From positions 5,518,001-5,582,000 of the forward strand of contig NZ_CP197245.1 in the NCBI RefSeq assembly GCF_052076105.1: DNA of 64,000 nucleotides, in the 5' to 3' direction. Shown here one piece after another: positions 8,326 through 16,394 of this stretch. Position numbers and translations under genes: made by a program. Source of the DNA: Tardiphaga sp052076105 (GTDB taxonomy: Bacteria > Pseudomonadota > Alphaproteobacteria > Rhizobiales > Xanthobacteraceae). Below the pieces are notes generated by a model that had not been told where the DNA came from, did no database searches, and saw nothing but the letters and a program-made list of their open reading frames with translations. Positions within the stretch are counted from its first letter, which is position 1, and every line of letters starts with the position of its first letter.

Positions 8326-9738
8326 ATGACAACATCCAAGCCGACCACCCTGTACGACAAGATCTGGAACGACCATCTGGTCGAGGAAGCCGCCGACGGC
8401 ACCTGCCTGCTCTATATCGATCGCCATCTGGTGCACGAAGTAACGAGCCCGCAGGCCTTCGAAGGTCTGCGCGCCGCCGGTCGCCGTGTGCATGCGCCGG
8501 AGAAGACGCTCGCCGTTGTCGATCACAACGTGCCGACCACCGATCGCACCAAGCCCAATCCCGATCCGGAAAGCACGGAGCAGATCAACACGCTGGCCGA
8601 GAACGTGCGTGAATTCGGCATCGAATATTACAACGAGTTCGACAAGCGTCAGGGCATCGTCCACGTCATCGGCCCCGAGCAGGGCTTCACACTGCCGGGA
8701 ACGACGATCGTTTGCGGCGATAGCCACACCTCGACGCATGGCGCGTTCGGTGCGCTGGCGCATGGCATCGGCACGTCGGAAGTCGAGCACGTGCTGGCGA
8801 CGCAGACGCTGATCCAGAAGAAGGCGAAGAACATGCGCGCCACCGTCGATGGCAAATTGCCCGACGGCGTCACCGGCAAGGACATCATCCTGGCCATCAT
8901 CGGCGAGATCGGCACCGCCGGCGGCACCGGCTATGTGCTGGAATATGCCGGCGAGGCAATCCGTTCGCTGTCGATGGAAGGCCGCATGACGGTCTGCAAC
9001 ATGTCCATCGAAGGCGGCGCTCGCGCCGGCCTGATCGCGCCCGACGAGAAGGCCTATGAATTCCTCAAGGGTCGCCCGATGTCACCGAAGGGCGAGATGT
9101 GGGAGCAGGCTGTCCGCTACTGGGACACGCTGCGCTCTGACGAAGGCGCGCATTTCGATCACGAGATCCGTCTCGATGCCGCGAAGCTGCCGCCCATCGT
9201 CACCTGGGGCACCTCGCCCGAGGACGTCATCTCGATCACCGGCAAGGTGCCGAACCCGGCCGATATCGCGGATGAGGCCAAGCGTCTCTCCAAGGAGCGC
9301 GCGCTGGCCTATATGGGCCTGACCGCGGGTACGAAGATCACCGACATCAAGATCGATCGCGTCTTCATCGGTTCCTGCACCAATGGCCGCATCGAGGACA
9401 TGCGCGCCGCCGCGAAGATGGTCGAGGGCAAGACCATCAACGGCAATGTGTCGGGCATGATCGTGCCGGGCTCGGGTCTGGTAAAGGAACAGGCGGAAGC
9501 CGAAGGCCTCGACAAGATATTCCTGAAGGCCGGCTTCGAATGGCGCGAGCCGGGCTGTTCCATGTGCCTGGCGATGAACCCCGACAAGCTGCGTCCGGAA
9601 GAGCGCTGCGCCGCCACCTCGAACCGCAACTTCGAAGGCCGCCAGGGCCATAAGGGCCGCACCCATCTGGTGTCGCCGGCGATGGCGGCTGCGGCTGCGA
9701 TCGCGGGGCACTTCGTCGATATCAGAGAGTGGCACTGA
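8326..9738 (+). CDS. leuC: 3-isopropylmalate dehydratase, large subunit
   Basis: A 470-residue aconitase-family enzyme; with LeuD it isomerises 2- to 3-isopropylmalate in leucine synthesis. The start at 8326 (MTTSKPTTLYDKIWNDH) is the family N-terminus; the frame is open further upstream but non-homologous there. Substrate and cluster motifs: LYIDRHLVHEVTSPQAF, CGDSHTSTHGAFGALAHGIGTS, FIGSCTNGRIEDMRAAA and GCSMCLAMN, giving the three Cys of the 4Fe-4S cluster. The partner leuD is 4.8 kb downstream rather than adjacent. Confidence 0.97.
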   Translation: MTTSKPTTLYDKIWNDHLVEEAADGTCLLYIDRHLVHEVTSPQAFEGLRAAGRRVHAPEKTLAVVDHNVPTTDRTKPNPDPESTEQINTLAENVREFGIEYYNEFDKRQGIVHVIGPEQGFTLPGTTIVCGDSHTSTHGAFGALAHGIGTSEVEHVLATQTLIQKKAKNMRATVDGKLPDGVTGKDIILAIIGEIGTAGGTGYVLEYAGEAIRSLSMEGRMTVCNMSIEGGARAGLIAPDEKAYEFLKGRPMSPKGEMWEQAVRYWDTLRSDEGAHFDHEIRLDAAKLPPIVTWGTSPEDVISITGKVPNPADIADEAKRLSKERALAYMGLTAGTKITDIKIDRVFIGSCTNGRIEDMRAAAKMVEGKTINGNVSGMIVPGSGLVKEQAEAEGLDKIFLKAGFEWREPGCSMCLAMNPDKLRPEERCAATSNRNFEGRQGHKGRTHLVSPAMAAAAAIAGHFVDIREWH

Positions 9739-9776
9739 TTTGTTGACTACGCTTCGATATCATTCGCGCTAAGATC

Positions 9777-9806
9777 AACGGCCTGCTCTCGCAGGCCGTT
9801 TTTCTT
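9777..9806 (+). terminator. Rho-independent terminator after leuC
   Basis: Stem AACGGCCTGC (9777-9786) / GCAGGCCGTT (9791-9800) with loop TCTC and a T-rich tail. Confidence 0.9.
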
Positions 9807-9825
9807 TTGAGCGATCCACCACGCC

Positions 9826-10995
9826 ATGCCTCGCATTCCCGCAAAACCCTTGGCCATCTCCATCCCCACCGCCCGCCGCATCTGGCTGCGGGCGCAGCGG
9901 CTGGATAGCCGCGCGCCGTTCGGTGATGGCGCGGAGGCAGTGAAGGCTGCCGTGCAGCATCTCGGCTACGTCCAGATCGACACGATCAACGTGATCGAGC
10001 GCAGCCATCATCACATCCTGTTTTCGCGTATTCCCGATTACAGGCGCGCCGATCTCAAACAGGCGCAGACCCACGACAAGAGCGTGTTCGAATACTGGAC
10101 CCATGCGCTCGCTTATGTGCCGACCGACGATATCGGCTTCTTCGTGCCGGACATGAAATATTATCGCCGCGAGGGCCATGGCTGGTTCGCTTCGGTAACG
10201 CCCGCGGACAAGCGCAAGGTGATGCGGCTGGCCAAGGCCGGTCCGCTGTCAATTCGCGACATCGATGACGATGTGCTGCGCGAGAAGGATCACGAATGGG
10301 CCAGCCGCAAGCCGTCGAAGCGGGCGCTGCAACTGGCGTTCTATGAAGGCCACCTCACGATTTCCGAGCGCACGGGCATGCTGAAGACCTATGATCTTCT
10401 GCTGCGCCATTTTGGTTGGGAGAAATTGCCGAAGGCAGCGTCGGCGAACGAGAAATTGGCCTATCTGCTCGATCGGGCGCTGCGCTCGCAGGGCATCGTC
10501 AGCCTCGATTCGATCTGCCATCTCGATGCGCCCTCCAAGGCCGGCATTCGCAAGCTGATCGAGGCGCGGTTGCGCAAGGGTGAGCTGGTGGCCGTCGCGC
10601 TCGACGGCGCCGGCAAGCAGGAGCACTGGACGACACCTGTCGCGCTCGAAGACAGAAGCGAAGGCGAGGTGGGGCTGGTGCATGTGCTGTCGCCGTTCGA
10701 TCCCCTGGTGATCCAGCGCAAGCGCACGAATCTGTTCTTCGGCCACGACCACCGCTTTGAAGCCTATGTGCCGAAGGAGAAGCGCCAGCTCGGCTATTTC
10801 GCATTGCCGGTGCTGGTGGACGACAAGATCGTGGCGGCCGTCGATCTCAAGACCGATCGGCAGAAGCGCAAATTGCTGATGCAGCAATGGAGCTGGGTCG
10901 GTGAGGGCACGAAGCCGAAGACGCCGCGCAAGGAATGGAAGCAGCGCATCGAGGAAGAGCTCGGGCGCTTCGAGGCGTTTCAGCTGGGTGAGTGA
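9826..10995 (+). CDS. YcaQ/AlkZ-like winged-helix protein (putative DNA crosslink glycosylase)
   Basis: A 389-residue member of the HTH_42 family that includes E. coli YcaQ and Streptomyces AlkZ, which unhook DNA interstrand crosslinks or remove bulky alkylated bases. The family's catalytic QxD motif is seen in YVQIDTINVIERSHHHILFSR (from about residue 46), and the later LVHVLSPFDPLVIQRKRT and FEAYVPKEKRQLGYFALPVLV blocks are also conserved. The central part contains the winged helices. It lies alone between a terminator and a repeat. Glycosylase activity is inferred from the family only. Confidence 0.85.
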   Translation: MPRIPAKPLAISIPTARRIWLRAQRLDSRAPFGDGAEAVKAAVQHLGYVQIDTINVIERSHHHILFSRIPDYRRADLKQAQTHDKSVFEYWTHALAYVPTDDIGFFVPDMKYYRREGHGWFASVTPADKRKVMRLAKAGPLSIRDIDDDVLREKDHEWASRKPSKRALQLAFYEGHLTISERTGMLKTYDLLLRHFGWEKLPKAASANEKLAYLLDRALRSQGIVSLDSICHLDAPSKAGIRKLIEARLRKGELVAVALDGAGKQEHWTTPVALEDRSEGEVGLVHVLSPFDPLVIQRKRTNLFFGHDHRFEAYVPKEKRQLGYFALPVLVDDKIVAAVDLKTDRQKRKLLMQQWSWVGEGTKPKTPRKEWKQRIEEELGRFEAFQLGE

Positions 10996-11004
10996 GCGAC
11001 TAAC

Positions 11005-11094
11005 ACTCAGTCGTCATGCGCGGGCTTGTCCCGCGTATCCACGTCTTGGCAAAAAGCAAAGACGTGGATGGCCGGGTCAAGCCCGGCCATGACG
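11005..11094. repeat. Palindromic intergenic repeat (family B), copy 1
   Basis: Starts with ACTCAGTCGTCATGCGCGGG and continues through GGCTTGTCCCGCGTATCCAC. The right half (GTGGATGGCCGGGTCAAGCC, GGCCATGACG) folds back on the left. The first 46 bp are identical to copy 2 at 16974. Confidence 0.85.
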
Positions 11095-11119
11095 GTGTGT
11101 TTGGTAGCGAACGTCGACT

Positions 11120-11863
11120 TCACCAATAAGCATGGAAGCGATGGTAATGCCGCCGGTAGTGCCAGTGGCGGTGATGCCAGGGGCGATAGCGGCAGATCTT
11201 GCGTGGGCCGTAATAGGTCCAGACGATGCGGCAGAAGCGTCGCGGGTAGTAGTAGCGCGGGCCGTAATAGTAGCTCGGTCCGTAATATCCGTAAAAGCGC
11301 GGTCGGAAGAAGTGATGGCGATGACCATAATAGCGCACTGGCGCGAAGTGACGATAGCTGCCACGATAGCCACCATGGAATACGGGTCCACGCCGAAAGC
11401 CGCCGCCGACAAAGGCCGGGCCCGGACGGAAACCGCCACCGCCGCGGAACGCAGGTGCGACGGCACGAAAGCCTCCGCCGCCGCCGCGAAACGCAGGCGC
11501 TACGGCACGGAAGCCTCCGCCGCCACCGCCACCCCGAAATGCCGGCATGCCGCCGCCGCGAAATCCGCCTCCGCCTCCGCCATGAAAGGCGTGACCGCCG
11601 CCTCCGCCACCGCCGCGGAAACCTCCTCCGCCGCCGCCGCCGCGTCCACCGCGATGCTGGACCTGCGTGAACAAAGCGTCATGCGCCTGCTTCGCTGCGG
11701 GTGCCGCGCCGGGATTGATCAGCGAGACGGCCCGTGCCGGTGGCGTCAGCGACATCATCATCGCTGCGGCGGCAGCGACGCCGAGCGAGCGCGTCATGAA
11801 TTGTCTGATCGCAAGACCTCGTTCGGCATTCGGGACAGATTGTCGATCTTGAACATGTCTCAT
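11120..11863 (-). CDS. Exported Gly/Phe- and His/Tyr-rich low-complexity protein
   Basis: About 247 residues. I choose the ATG at 11863 because GGAGG lies 8 nt upstream; the ATG at 11797 (MTRSLGVAAAAAMMM) would also give a clean signal peptide ending ARA. After it come RGGRGGGGGGGFRGGG-type repeats for about 90 residues, then a Tyr/Arg/His-rich tail (YYGPSYYYGPRYYYPRR) with two Cys. No catalytic domain is seen. Likely an intrinsically disordered secreted or cell-wall protein. It is the first of three exported low-complexity proteins on this strand within 2 kb. Confidence 0.7.
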   Translation of the reverse strand: MRHVQDRQSVPNAERGLAIRQFMTRSLGVAAAAAMMMSLTPPARAVSLINPGAAPAAKQAHDALFTQVQHRGGRGGGGGGGFRGGGGGGGHAFHGGGGGGFRGGGMPAFRGGGGGGGFRAVAPAFRGGGGGFRAVAPAFRGGGGFRPGPAFVGGGFRRGPVFHGGYRGSYRHFAPVRYYGHRHHFFRPRFYGYYGPSYYYGPRYYYPRRFCRIVWTYYGPRKICRYRPWHHRHWHYRRHYHRFHAYW

Positions 11864-12050
11864 CGAAACATCCTCCATCGATCAGCGCATGGGACGTCGA
11901 TCGCGCAAACCTGACGGCGCAGGTCCTCGCTTGCGCCAACGGTGCGTTTGCGCATGGTCGTGTCATGTGGGTTGTCGCGCCTTGACCGAAAATTAAGGAT
12001 GCCGATCTGAACGCGTCATGAATGACGCAGGCAGGCTGTGTCATGCGCGC

Positions 12051-12081
12051 GAAAAAAACAGGCGCCGCAAAGGGCGCCTGT
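12051..12081 (-). terminator. Terminator for the Tyr/Gly-rich protein gene
   Basis: Stem arms 12058-12066 and 12073-12081 (ACAGGCGCC/GGCGCCTGT). Reading the minus strand, a run of seven T follows. Confidence 0.9.
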
Positions 12082-12106
12082 CGATGTCATCAGGTGATGT
12101 CAGGAT

Positions 12107-12550
12107 TTACCAGCGGCCGAAGCTGAAGCCGACGCTGAGCGGACCGCCGCCGATACCGAAGCCCGGGCCGTAGCCATAGGCGCCATAGGGATGATAGCCG
12201 CCGTAATAGCCGTAGGGCCGATAGCCGTATCCGCCGTAGTAAGCAGGGCGATAGGCATAGGGGCGTCCGTAATAGGCCGGGCCGTAATAGGAGCGGTACG
12301 GGCGATAACCGTATCCGTAGCCATAACGCGGGCCGTAATAGCTCCGATACCCGTAATGCCGGTGGCCGTAGTAATGGCGGTGGTGGAAGTGGCGATGGCG
12401 CCGCTGTGCGCTGAAGTCCGTCGCCTTCGCCTTGTTGTCCGACGCAGCCTTGTGAGTCGCCTGCGTGTCAGCCATGGCGGGGGCGCTGCTCAATGCGCCT
12501 GACAGTGAAAGTGTTGCAGCCAGCATGGCTGCGCCTACCCAGTTCTTCAT
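12107..12550 (-). CDS. Exported Tyr/Gly/His-rich low-complexity protein
   Basis: 147 residues. Signal peptide MKNWVGAAMLAATLSLSGAL with a cleavage site after APAMA (about residue 27). The mature part begins with a charged Ala/Lys stretch, then HRHFHHRHYYGHRHYGY and many YYGP, GYGYRPY and YRPAYYGGYG units, ending in GGPLSVGFSFGRW. An AAGGAAG ribosome site precedes the ATG. Composition suggests a flexible surface or matrix protein, possibly metal-binding through the His cluster. No known domain is recognised; genes like this are frequent hypotheticals in the family. Confidence 0.78.
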   Translation of the reverse strand: MKNWVGAAMLAATLSLSGALSSAPAMADTQATHKAASDNKAKATDFSAQRRHRHFHHRHYYGHRHYGYRSYYGPRYGYGYGYRPYRSYYGPAYYGRPYAYRPAYYGGYGYRPYGYYGGYHPYGAYGYGPGFGIGGGPLSVGFSFGRW

Positions 12551-12669
12551 GTTTCTTCCTTGCCTCGATCGCTTTCCATCGATCGTCTTTCGTCGCCTTC
12601 AACCCATAACGCATATGGTGACCGCGATTTCCCGCGACAGAGGGACGCGGTCAACATCCCGTCAACGAG

Positions 12670-12695
12670 AACAGGCGCACTTGCGTGCGCCTGTT
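12670..12695. terminator. Hairpin downstream of the His-rich gene
   Basis: Perfect stem AACAGGCGCAC (12670-12680) / GTGCGCCTGTT (12685-12695). The T-tract is weak on the minus strand (TTCTCGTT) and better on the plus strand, so use as a terminator is uncertain. The arm AACAGGCGC is nearly shared with the terminator at 12058. Confidence 0.5.
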
Positions 12696-12713
12696 TCCAT
12701 TTTTGAAATATTC

Positions 12714-13007
12714 TCAGTGGCGCCAGTGAGGACGCACATGGTGTGGCCGGTGCCAGCCATGATGACGGCGGACGTGATGCGGCCGGTGCCAGCCATGGTG
12801 ACGGCGCATGCCGTGATGCGGGCGATAGCCGCGATCGTGATGATGACGATACTGAACTTCGGTCGTCAGCTTCTCGCTGCCGCCGCCCTGAACCGATGCC
12901 GCGATACCCGGGCCGTTCAGCGAAGCGGCGTTCGCCTGCTGCGTTGGCGCTGTGACGAACAGCAATCCTGCGATGGCAGCGAAGCCAAGAATTTTCTTTA
13001 CGTTCAC
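12714..13007 (-). CDS. Small exported His/Arg-rich repeat protein, GTG start
   Basis: 97 residues from a GTG codon at 13007, chosen because GAGGAG lies 8 nt upstream and the product then begins with a classic signal peptide (MNVKKILGFAAIAGLLF-like, cleaved after QANA). After a short linker (SVQGGGSEKLTTEVQY) the protein is almost only His, Arg, Pro and Trp, with two perfect copies of the 12-residue unit RHHGWHRPHHVR. The high His density suggests Ni, Zn or Cu binding in the periplasm, but this is inference. Confidence 0.75.
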   Translation of the reverse strand: MNVKKILGFAAIAGLLFVTAPTQQANAASLNGPGIAASVQGGGSEKLTTEVQYRHHHDRGYRPHHGMRRHHGWHRPHHVRRHHGWHRPHHVRPHWRH

Positions 13008-13252
13008 GTGTCGTCTCCTCAGGTCTGCGCGCATCTCAACATGCACGCTGCAAATGGATCATCGCCCATGTGCATGACGCTAGGGTTCGGGAGGTGAACG
13101 CGATGTGAATGCTGCGTGAGCGATATGACGCGGTGGCGGACTGTCGCAGCGGTGGAACGAATACGCGTCATCGCGCCAGACGGAGGCGTGGTTGTAAAAC
13201 CGAATCGCTGCACGACACGTATCTCGATCATGCAATGATGGAGGCCATCATG

Positions 13253-13465
13253 ATGCGTTTGATCTCGACGATTGTTGTCACGCTCGCACTTGTCTCCGCC
13301 GCTCTGGATCCGTGGATCGAACGCGCGCAGGCGTCGCAAGGCCCCGGCGTGATGCCCGGCACGGCAAGCACGACAGTTCAGCTCGCCATGGCGATCATCG
13401 TCTATGGCAGTTCGGCGATGGTGATTGCAGCGGGTCTGATCGGCGCCGCGCGGCAGCGCCGCTAG
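13253..13465 (+). CDS. Small hydrophobic protein, two membrane segments
   Basis: About 70 residues. GGAGG at 13240-13244 points to the ATG at 13250 or 13253. N-terminal hydrophobic segment STIVVTLALVSAAL, a short loop (DPWIERAQASQGPGVMPG), then a second segment LAMAIIVYGSSAMVIAAGLIGAA and a basic end RQRR. No family recognised. It lies alone between two opposite-strand exported-protein genes. The frame continues upstream, but without hydrophobic or conserved character. Confidence 0.5.
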   Translation: MRLISTIVVTLALVSAALDPWIERAQASQGPGVMPGTASTTVQLAMAIIVYGSSAMVIAAGLIGAARQRR

Positions 13466-13529
13466 TTTTTTGCTTTGACGCGTTTTCTTAATGCGAACCG
13501 GTACCCACTTCGCGTGAAAACGCTCTCGT

Positions 13530-13841
13530 TTAGCCGCGGCGCCAGTAGCAGTTCATGCGCGGCACGATCACGGTGCCGCTCGGGCGATATTCCTGCACCA
13601 GATTGGCGGTGCAATCGCGCACGGCGTTCGGACCGGGATTGTAGCTCGGATAGACACCGCGTTCGTCCGGGGTGCGATAGATGCGAACGCGCGGGCGCGC
13701 ACGGCGAGGCTGAACGCTGTCGTCGGATTGGGCGAGCTGCGTGGCCGTCTGTGCCTGTGCGGTGTCAGCCATTGGCAAGCCGCCAAGTACAGTTGCCAGA
13801 CCTGCAACCGCCAATCCCAGTGCCGCCATCATGATCCGCAT
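13530..13841 (-). CDS. Small exported hypothetical protein
   Basis: 103 residues from the ATG at 13841 (MRIMMAALGLAVAGLATVLG), which begins a signal peptide ending at about TAQAQ. The mature part has a basic block QPRRARPRVRIYRTPDERGVYPSYNPGPNAV, then CTANLVQEYRPSGTVIVPRMNCYW with two Cys that could form a disulfide. The family is a common hypothetical in Bradyrhizobiaceae; function unknown. The frame runs upstream through a copy of repeat C, which supplies a false N-terminal extension. Confidence 0.72.
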   Translation of the reverse strand: MRIMMAALGLAVAGLATVLGGLPMADTAQAQTATQLAQSDDSVQPRRARPRVRIYRTPDERGVYPSYNPGPNAVRDCTANLVQEYRPSGTVIVPRMNCYWRRG

Positions 13842-13864
13842 TTTAACACCCCAACCCGCCATGG

Positions 13865-13930
13865 GCATGATCCCGAAAACTGGATGCCGGTTTTCGCCGA
13901 CAAACGGGTTCGTTTGTCGAGGGATCATGC
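13865..13930. repeat. Structured 66-bp dispersed repeat (family C), copy 1
   Basis: Outer inverted repeat GCATGATCCC (13865-13874) / GGGATCATGC (13921-13930), enclosing a second hairpin CGACAAACG/CGTTTGTCG. It is the reverse complement of copy 2 at 18166 with a single base difference. It ends 24 bp upstream of the minus-strand gene start at 13841. Confidence 0.9.
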
Positions 13931-14038
13931 TTCAAAAGGAAACGCCGCAAAGTCTCCGATTGACGCCCGCCCGTCAACCGCCGGGACCGCGCCGTACCGG
14001 TGCATTGCCATGTCACGGGAATTGGCTAGACAGGGACC

Positions 14039-14440
14039 ATGTGGCACCAGGCAAAAGCACCCGATCTCGCCGAAATGGAGGACATGGCCCACGCCATGCT
14101 CGCCCTCCTGCCGGACGACTTCCGCAAGCTCTGCGAGGGCGTGATCATCCGGGTCGATGATTTCCCGACGGACGAGGTGCTGGAGGAGATGCAGGCGGAG
14201 ACCGAATTCGACCTCCTCGGCCTGTTCCAGGGCGTCGGCCTGCCGTTTCAGAGCCAGGACAATACCGGGCAGTTGCCCAACATGATCTGGCTGTATCGCA
14301 GGCCAATCCTGGATTACTGGGCCGAACATGACGAAACCCTCGGCCATATCGTCCGCCACGTGCTGATCCACGAGATCGGCCACCATTTCGGCCTCTCGGA
14401 TGCCGATATGGAGGCGATCGAGGCTGGCGTCACGGACTAG
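14039..14440 (+). CDS. Zincin-like metallopeptidase family protein (DUF1025/MpP type)
   Basis: 133 residues. The zinc motif HEIGHHFGLSDADM starts at residue 111 (HExxH 111-115), with the downstream Asp/Glu typical of minimal zincins. The N-terminal half has LPDDFRKLCEGVIIRVDDFP and the central part the family's FDLLGLFQGVGLP and PNMIWLYRRPILDYW. Proteins of this family are small cytoplasmic putative proteases; natural substrates are not known. It lies 71 bp upstream of leuD on the same strand, so the two may be co-transcribed. Confidence 0.87.
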   Translation: MWHQAKAPDLAEMEDMAHAMLALLPDDFRKLCEGVIIRVDDFPTDEVLEEMQAETEFDLLGLFQGVGLPFQSQDNTGQLPNMIWLYRRPILDYWAEHDETLGHIVRHVLIHEIGHHFGLSDADMEAIEAGVTD

Positions 14441-14511
14441 CCCTGCATAAATCACCCTTGGACGGGCCGCCCGATCGGGCTAAAACGGCCGCCCAATCCG
14501 AGGATACGTTC

Positions 14512-15117
14512 ATGGACAAGTTCACCACGCTGGAAGGCGTCGCGGCGCCGCTGAAGATCATCAATGTCGATACCGACATGATCATCCCGAAGCAGTATCT
14601 GAAGACCATCAAGCGCACCGGCCTTGGCAAGGGTCTGTTCTCGGAAGCGCGCTATCTCGATGACGGCAGCGAGAACCCGGATTTCGTCCTCAACAAGCCT
14701 GCCTATCGCAACGCCAAGATCATGGTCGCGGGCGATAATTTCGGCTGCGGTTCGTCGCGCGAGCACGCGCCCTGGGCGCTGCTGGATTTCGGCATCCGCT
14801 GCGTGATTTCGACCTCGTTCGGCGACATCTTCTACAACAATTGCTTCAAGAACGGCGTGCTGCCGATCCGCGTCTCGCAGAAAGATCTCGATGCGCTGTT
14901 CGATGACGCCGAACGCGGCGCCAATGCGACGATCACCATCGATCTGCCGAACCAGGAAATCCGCGGTCCTGACGGCGGCACGGTGAAGTTCGAGATCGAT
15001 CCGTTCCGCAAGCACTGCCTGCTCAACGGCCTCGACGATATCGGCCTGACCATGGAGAAGAAGGCCTCCATCGACAGCTACGAGTCCAAGCTCAAGACCG
15101 AGCGCGCCTGGGCCTGA
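14512..15117 (+). CDS. leuD: 3-isopropylmalate dehydratase, small subunit
   Basis: A 201-residue swivel domain of isopropylmalate isomerase, partner of LeuC. The start at 14512 (MDKFTTLEGVAAPLKIINVDTD) is the family N-terminus. Motifs: IIPKQYLKTIKRTGLGKGLF, the substrate loop NFGCGSSREHAPWAL and FGDIFYNNCFKNGVLPI. Length is normal. It follows the small metallopeptidase by 71 bp and is followed after 21 bp by a sugar transferase. Confidence 0.97.
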   Translation: MDKFTTLEGVAAPLKIINVDTDMIIPKQYLKTIKRTGLGKGLFSEARYLDDGSENPDFVLNKPAYRNAKIMVAGDNFGCGSSREHAPWALLDFGIRCVISTSFGDIFYNNCFKNGVLPIRVSQKDLDALFDDAERGANATITIDLPNQEIRGPDGGTVKFEIDPFRKHCLLNGLDDIGLTMEKKASIDSYESKLKTERAWA

Positions 15118-15138
15118 TCTGACGTCGGAAGGTGACGC

Positions 15139-15930
15139 GTGATTCCTGACGTCGTCACCTTTTGGGAGGGGCCGCTCGATGCGCTGCGCAGGCTGTGCCT
15201 GCGCTCGCAGGTGCAGGCCGGTCACCGCGTCACGCTCTATAGTTTCGCACCCATTGCTGATCTGCCGGATGGCGTGAGCAATGCCGATGCGGAAGCCGTG
15301 CTGCCGCGCGCTTTTGCGGATCGGCTGCGGCCGTCTGCTCCCGACGGCACATGGGTGGGCTGGACACCCCTGCAGTTCAGCGATTTCTTTCGCATCAGGT
15401 TGATGGCCGAAGGTCTCGGCCTCTGGCTCGATGCGGATGTGCTGCTGCTGAAGCCGATCGAGATCGATCCCGCAAAGCCCTATTTCGCCTGGGAGAAGCG
15501 ACGTCAGCTCGGCAATTCGGTGCTGTATCTGCCGCCGGATGATCCAATCGTTGCAGCGTTCGAGGCGCTGATCAGGCAGGACGAATTGACGCCGGACTGG
15601 ATGTCACTGCGCCATCGCCTTGCTTTCGCATGGCGCAAGCTACGCGACAGCACCAAGCGCGCCAGCGACGTCCGCGTCGCGATCTTCGGCCCGGCATCGC
15701 TGACGGCGCTCGCGAAGCGCCACGGCTCGCAGCATCACGCGCTACCGCGGAAGGCTTATTATTCGATTCACGCGGAGCCAAAGCTGTTCTTCGAGCCGTC
15801 GGACTTTGCGACGCTGGTCGGCGATCCCGAAATATTGGGTTTTCACATCTCGCCGAAAGGGCGCGGGAAGGAAGCGCCGATGCCGGGAAGCTTTTATGCC
15901 TGGGCGACCGAGCGGGTCGGCAAGAGGTAG
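15139..15930 (+). CDS. Glycosyltransferase with DxD motif (GT32/Gly_transf_sug type)
   Basis: 263 residues from a GTG start with GGAAGGTG upstream. N-terminal VVTFWEGPLDALRRLCLRSQ resembles the VPKIIHFFW-type opening of sugar transferases, and LGLWLDADVLLLKPI (DAD at residues 98-100) is the nucleotide-sugar/metal site. WTPLQFSDFFRIRLMAEGLG before it is typical of the OCH1/capsule transferase group. The C-terminal half is less conserved (FGPASLTALAKRHG, HISPKGRGKEAPMPGSFYAW). Likely adds a sugar to a surface glycan; donor and acceptor unknown. It may be the last gene of a leuD transcript. Confidence 0.78.
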   Translation: MIPDVVTFWEGPLDALRRLCLRSQVQAGHRVTLYSFAPIADLPDGVSNADAEAVLPRAFADRLRPSAPDGTWVGWTPLQFSDFFRIRLMAEGLGLWLDADVLLLKPIEIDPAKPYFAWEKRRQLGNSVLYLPPDDPIVAAFEALIRQDELTPDWMSLRHRLAFAWRKLRDSTKRASDVRVAIFGPASLTALAKRHGSQHHALPRKAYYSIHAEPKLFFEPSDFATLVGDPEILGFHISPKGRGKEAPMPGSFYAWATERVGKR

Positions 15931-15965
15931 GCGAGCCAGGCTTTCGAAGCGCCCAAGCCTCCTGC

Positions 15966-16178
15966 GTCATTCCGGGGCGCGCGTCGCCGGCGAAGCCGGC
16001 AGAGCGCGAACCCTGAGTTTCCACTGTCATTCCGGGGCACACGAAAGCGGCAAAGCCGCTGAAGTGCGAACCCGGAATCCCCGAGTGTTTTGCGCTGAAC
16101 ATGTCGGGATTCCCCGCCACTCCAATTGGAGTGGCTGAGGTTCGTCTGCGCGAAGGCGGGCAGCCGCCCCGGAATGAC
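15966..16178. repeat. Cluster of GTCATTCCGGGGC palindromic repeats
   Basis: Two direct copies of GTCATTCCGGGGC (15966 and 16026), each followed by GC-rich hairpins, and the inverted copy GCCCCGGAATGAC at 16166-16178. It also contains the palindrome CCACTCCAATTGGAGTGG near 16116. No coding frame here looks real. Confidence 0.75.
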
Positions 16179-16205
16179 AGTGTATGGCCGCACAGACCTC
16201 TCCGC

Positions 16206-16327
16206 GTCGTCCCCGCGCAGGCGGGGACCCATAACCACGGTCAGCGTGATTGAAGCGGCAGAGCCTCAACGACAACGCTTTCACCAGTTCTCCAGCGTGT
16301 ATGGGTCCCCGCCTGCGCGGGGACGAC
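16206..16327. repeat. 122-bp element bounded by 25-bp perfect inverted repeats
   Basis: The left arm 16206-16230 (begins GTCGTCCCCGCGCAGGCGGG) and right arm 16303-16327 (ends GCGGGGACGAC) are exact reverse complements enclosing 72 bp. This resembles the non-autonomous intergenic palindromes of the family rather than an insertion sequence; no target duplication was seen. Confidence 0.75.
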
Positions 16328-16366
16328 AGTGAGAGGTTCGGGTTAAATATTTTTTCCTATCTCCCG

Positions 16367-16394
16367 TTGACAATATCCCTTCAAGGACTATTAT
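16367..16394 (+). promoter_or_regulatory. Near-consensus sigma-70-type promoter without a downstream gene
   Basis: TTGACA (16367-16372, perfect), 16 bp, TATTAT (16389-16394). It lies in an unusually AT-rich patch (GGTTAAATATTTTTTCC just upstream) and points into a block with no convincing gene. Transcription would start near 16401. Confidence 0.6.

Noticed and set aside
16206..16327. 25-bp inverted repeats considered as an insertion sequence
   Set aside because: Only 72 bp between the arms, no transposase frame and no target duplication seen; fits a dispersed palindrome.
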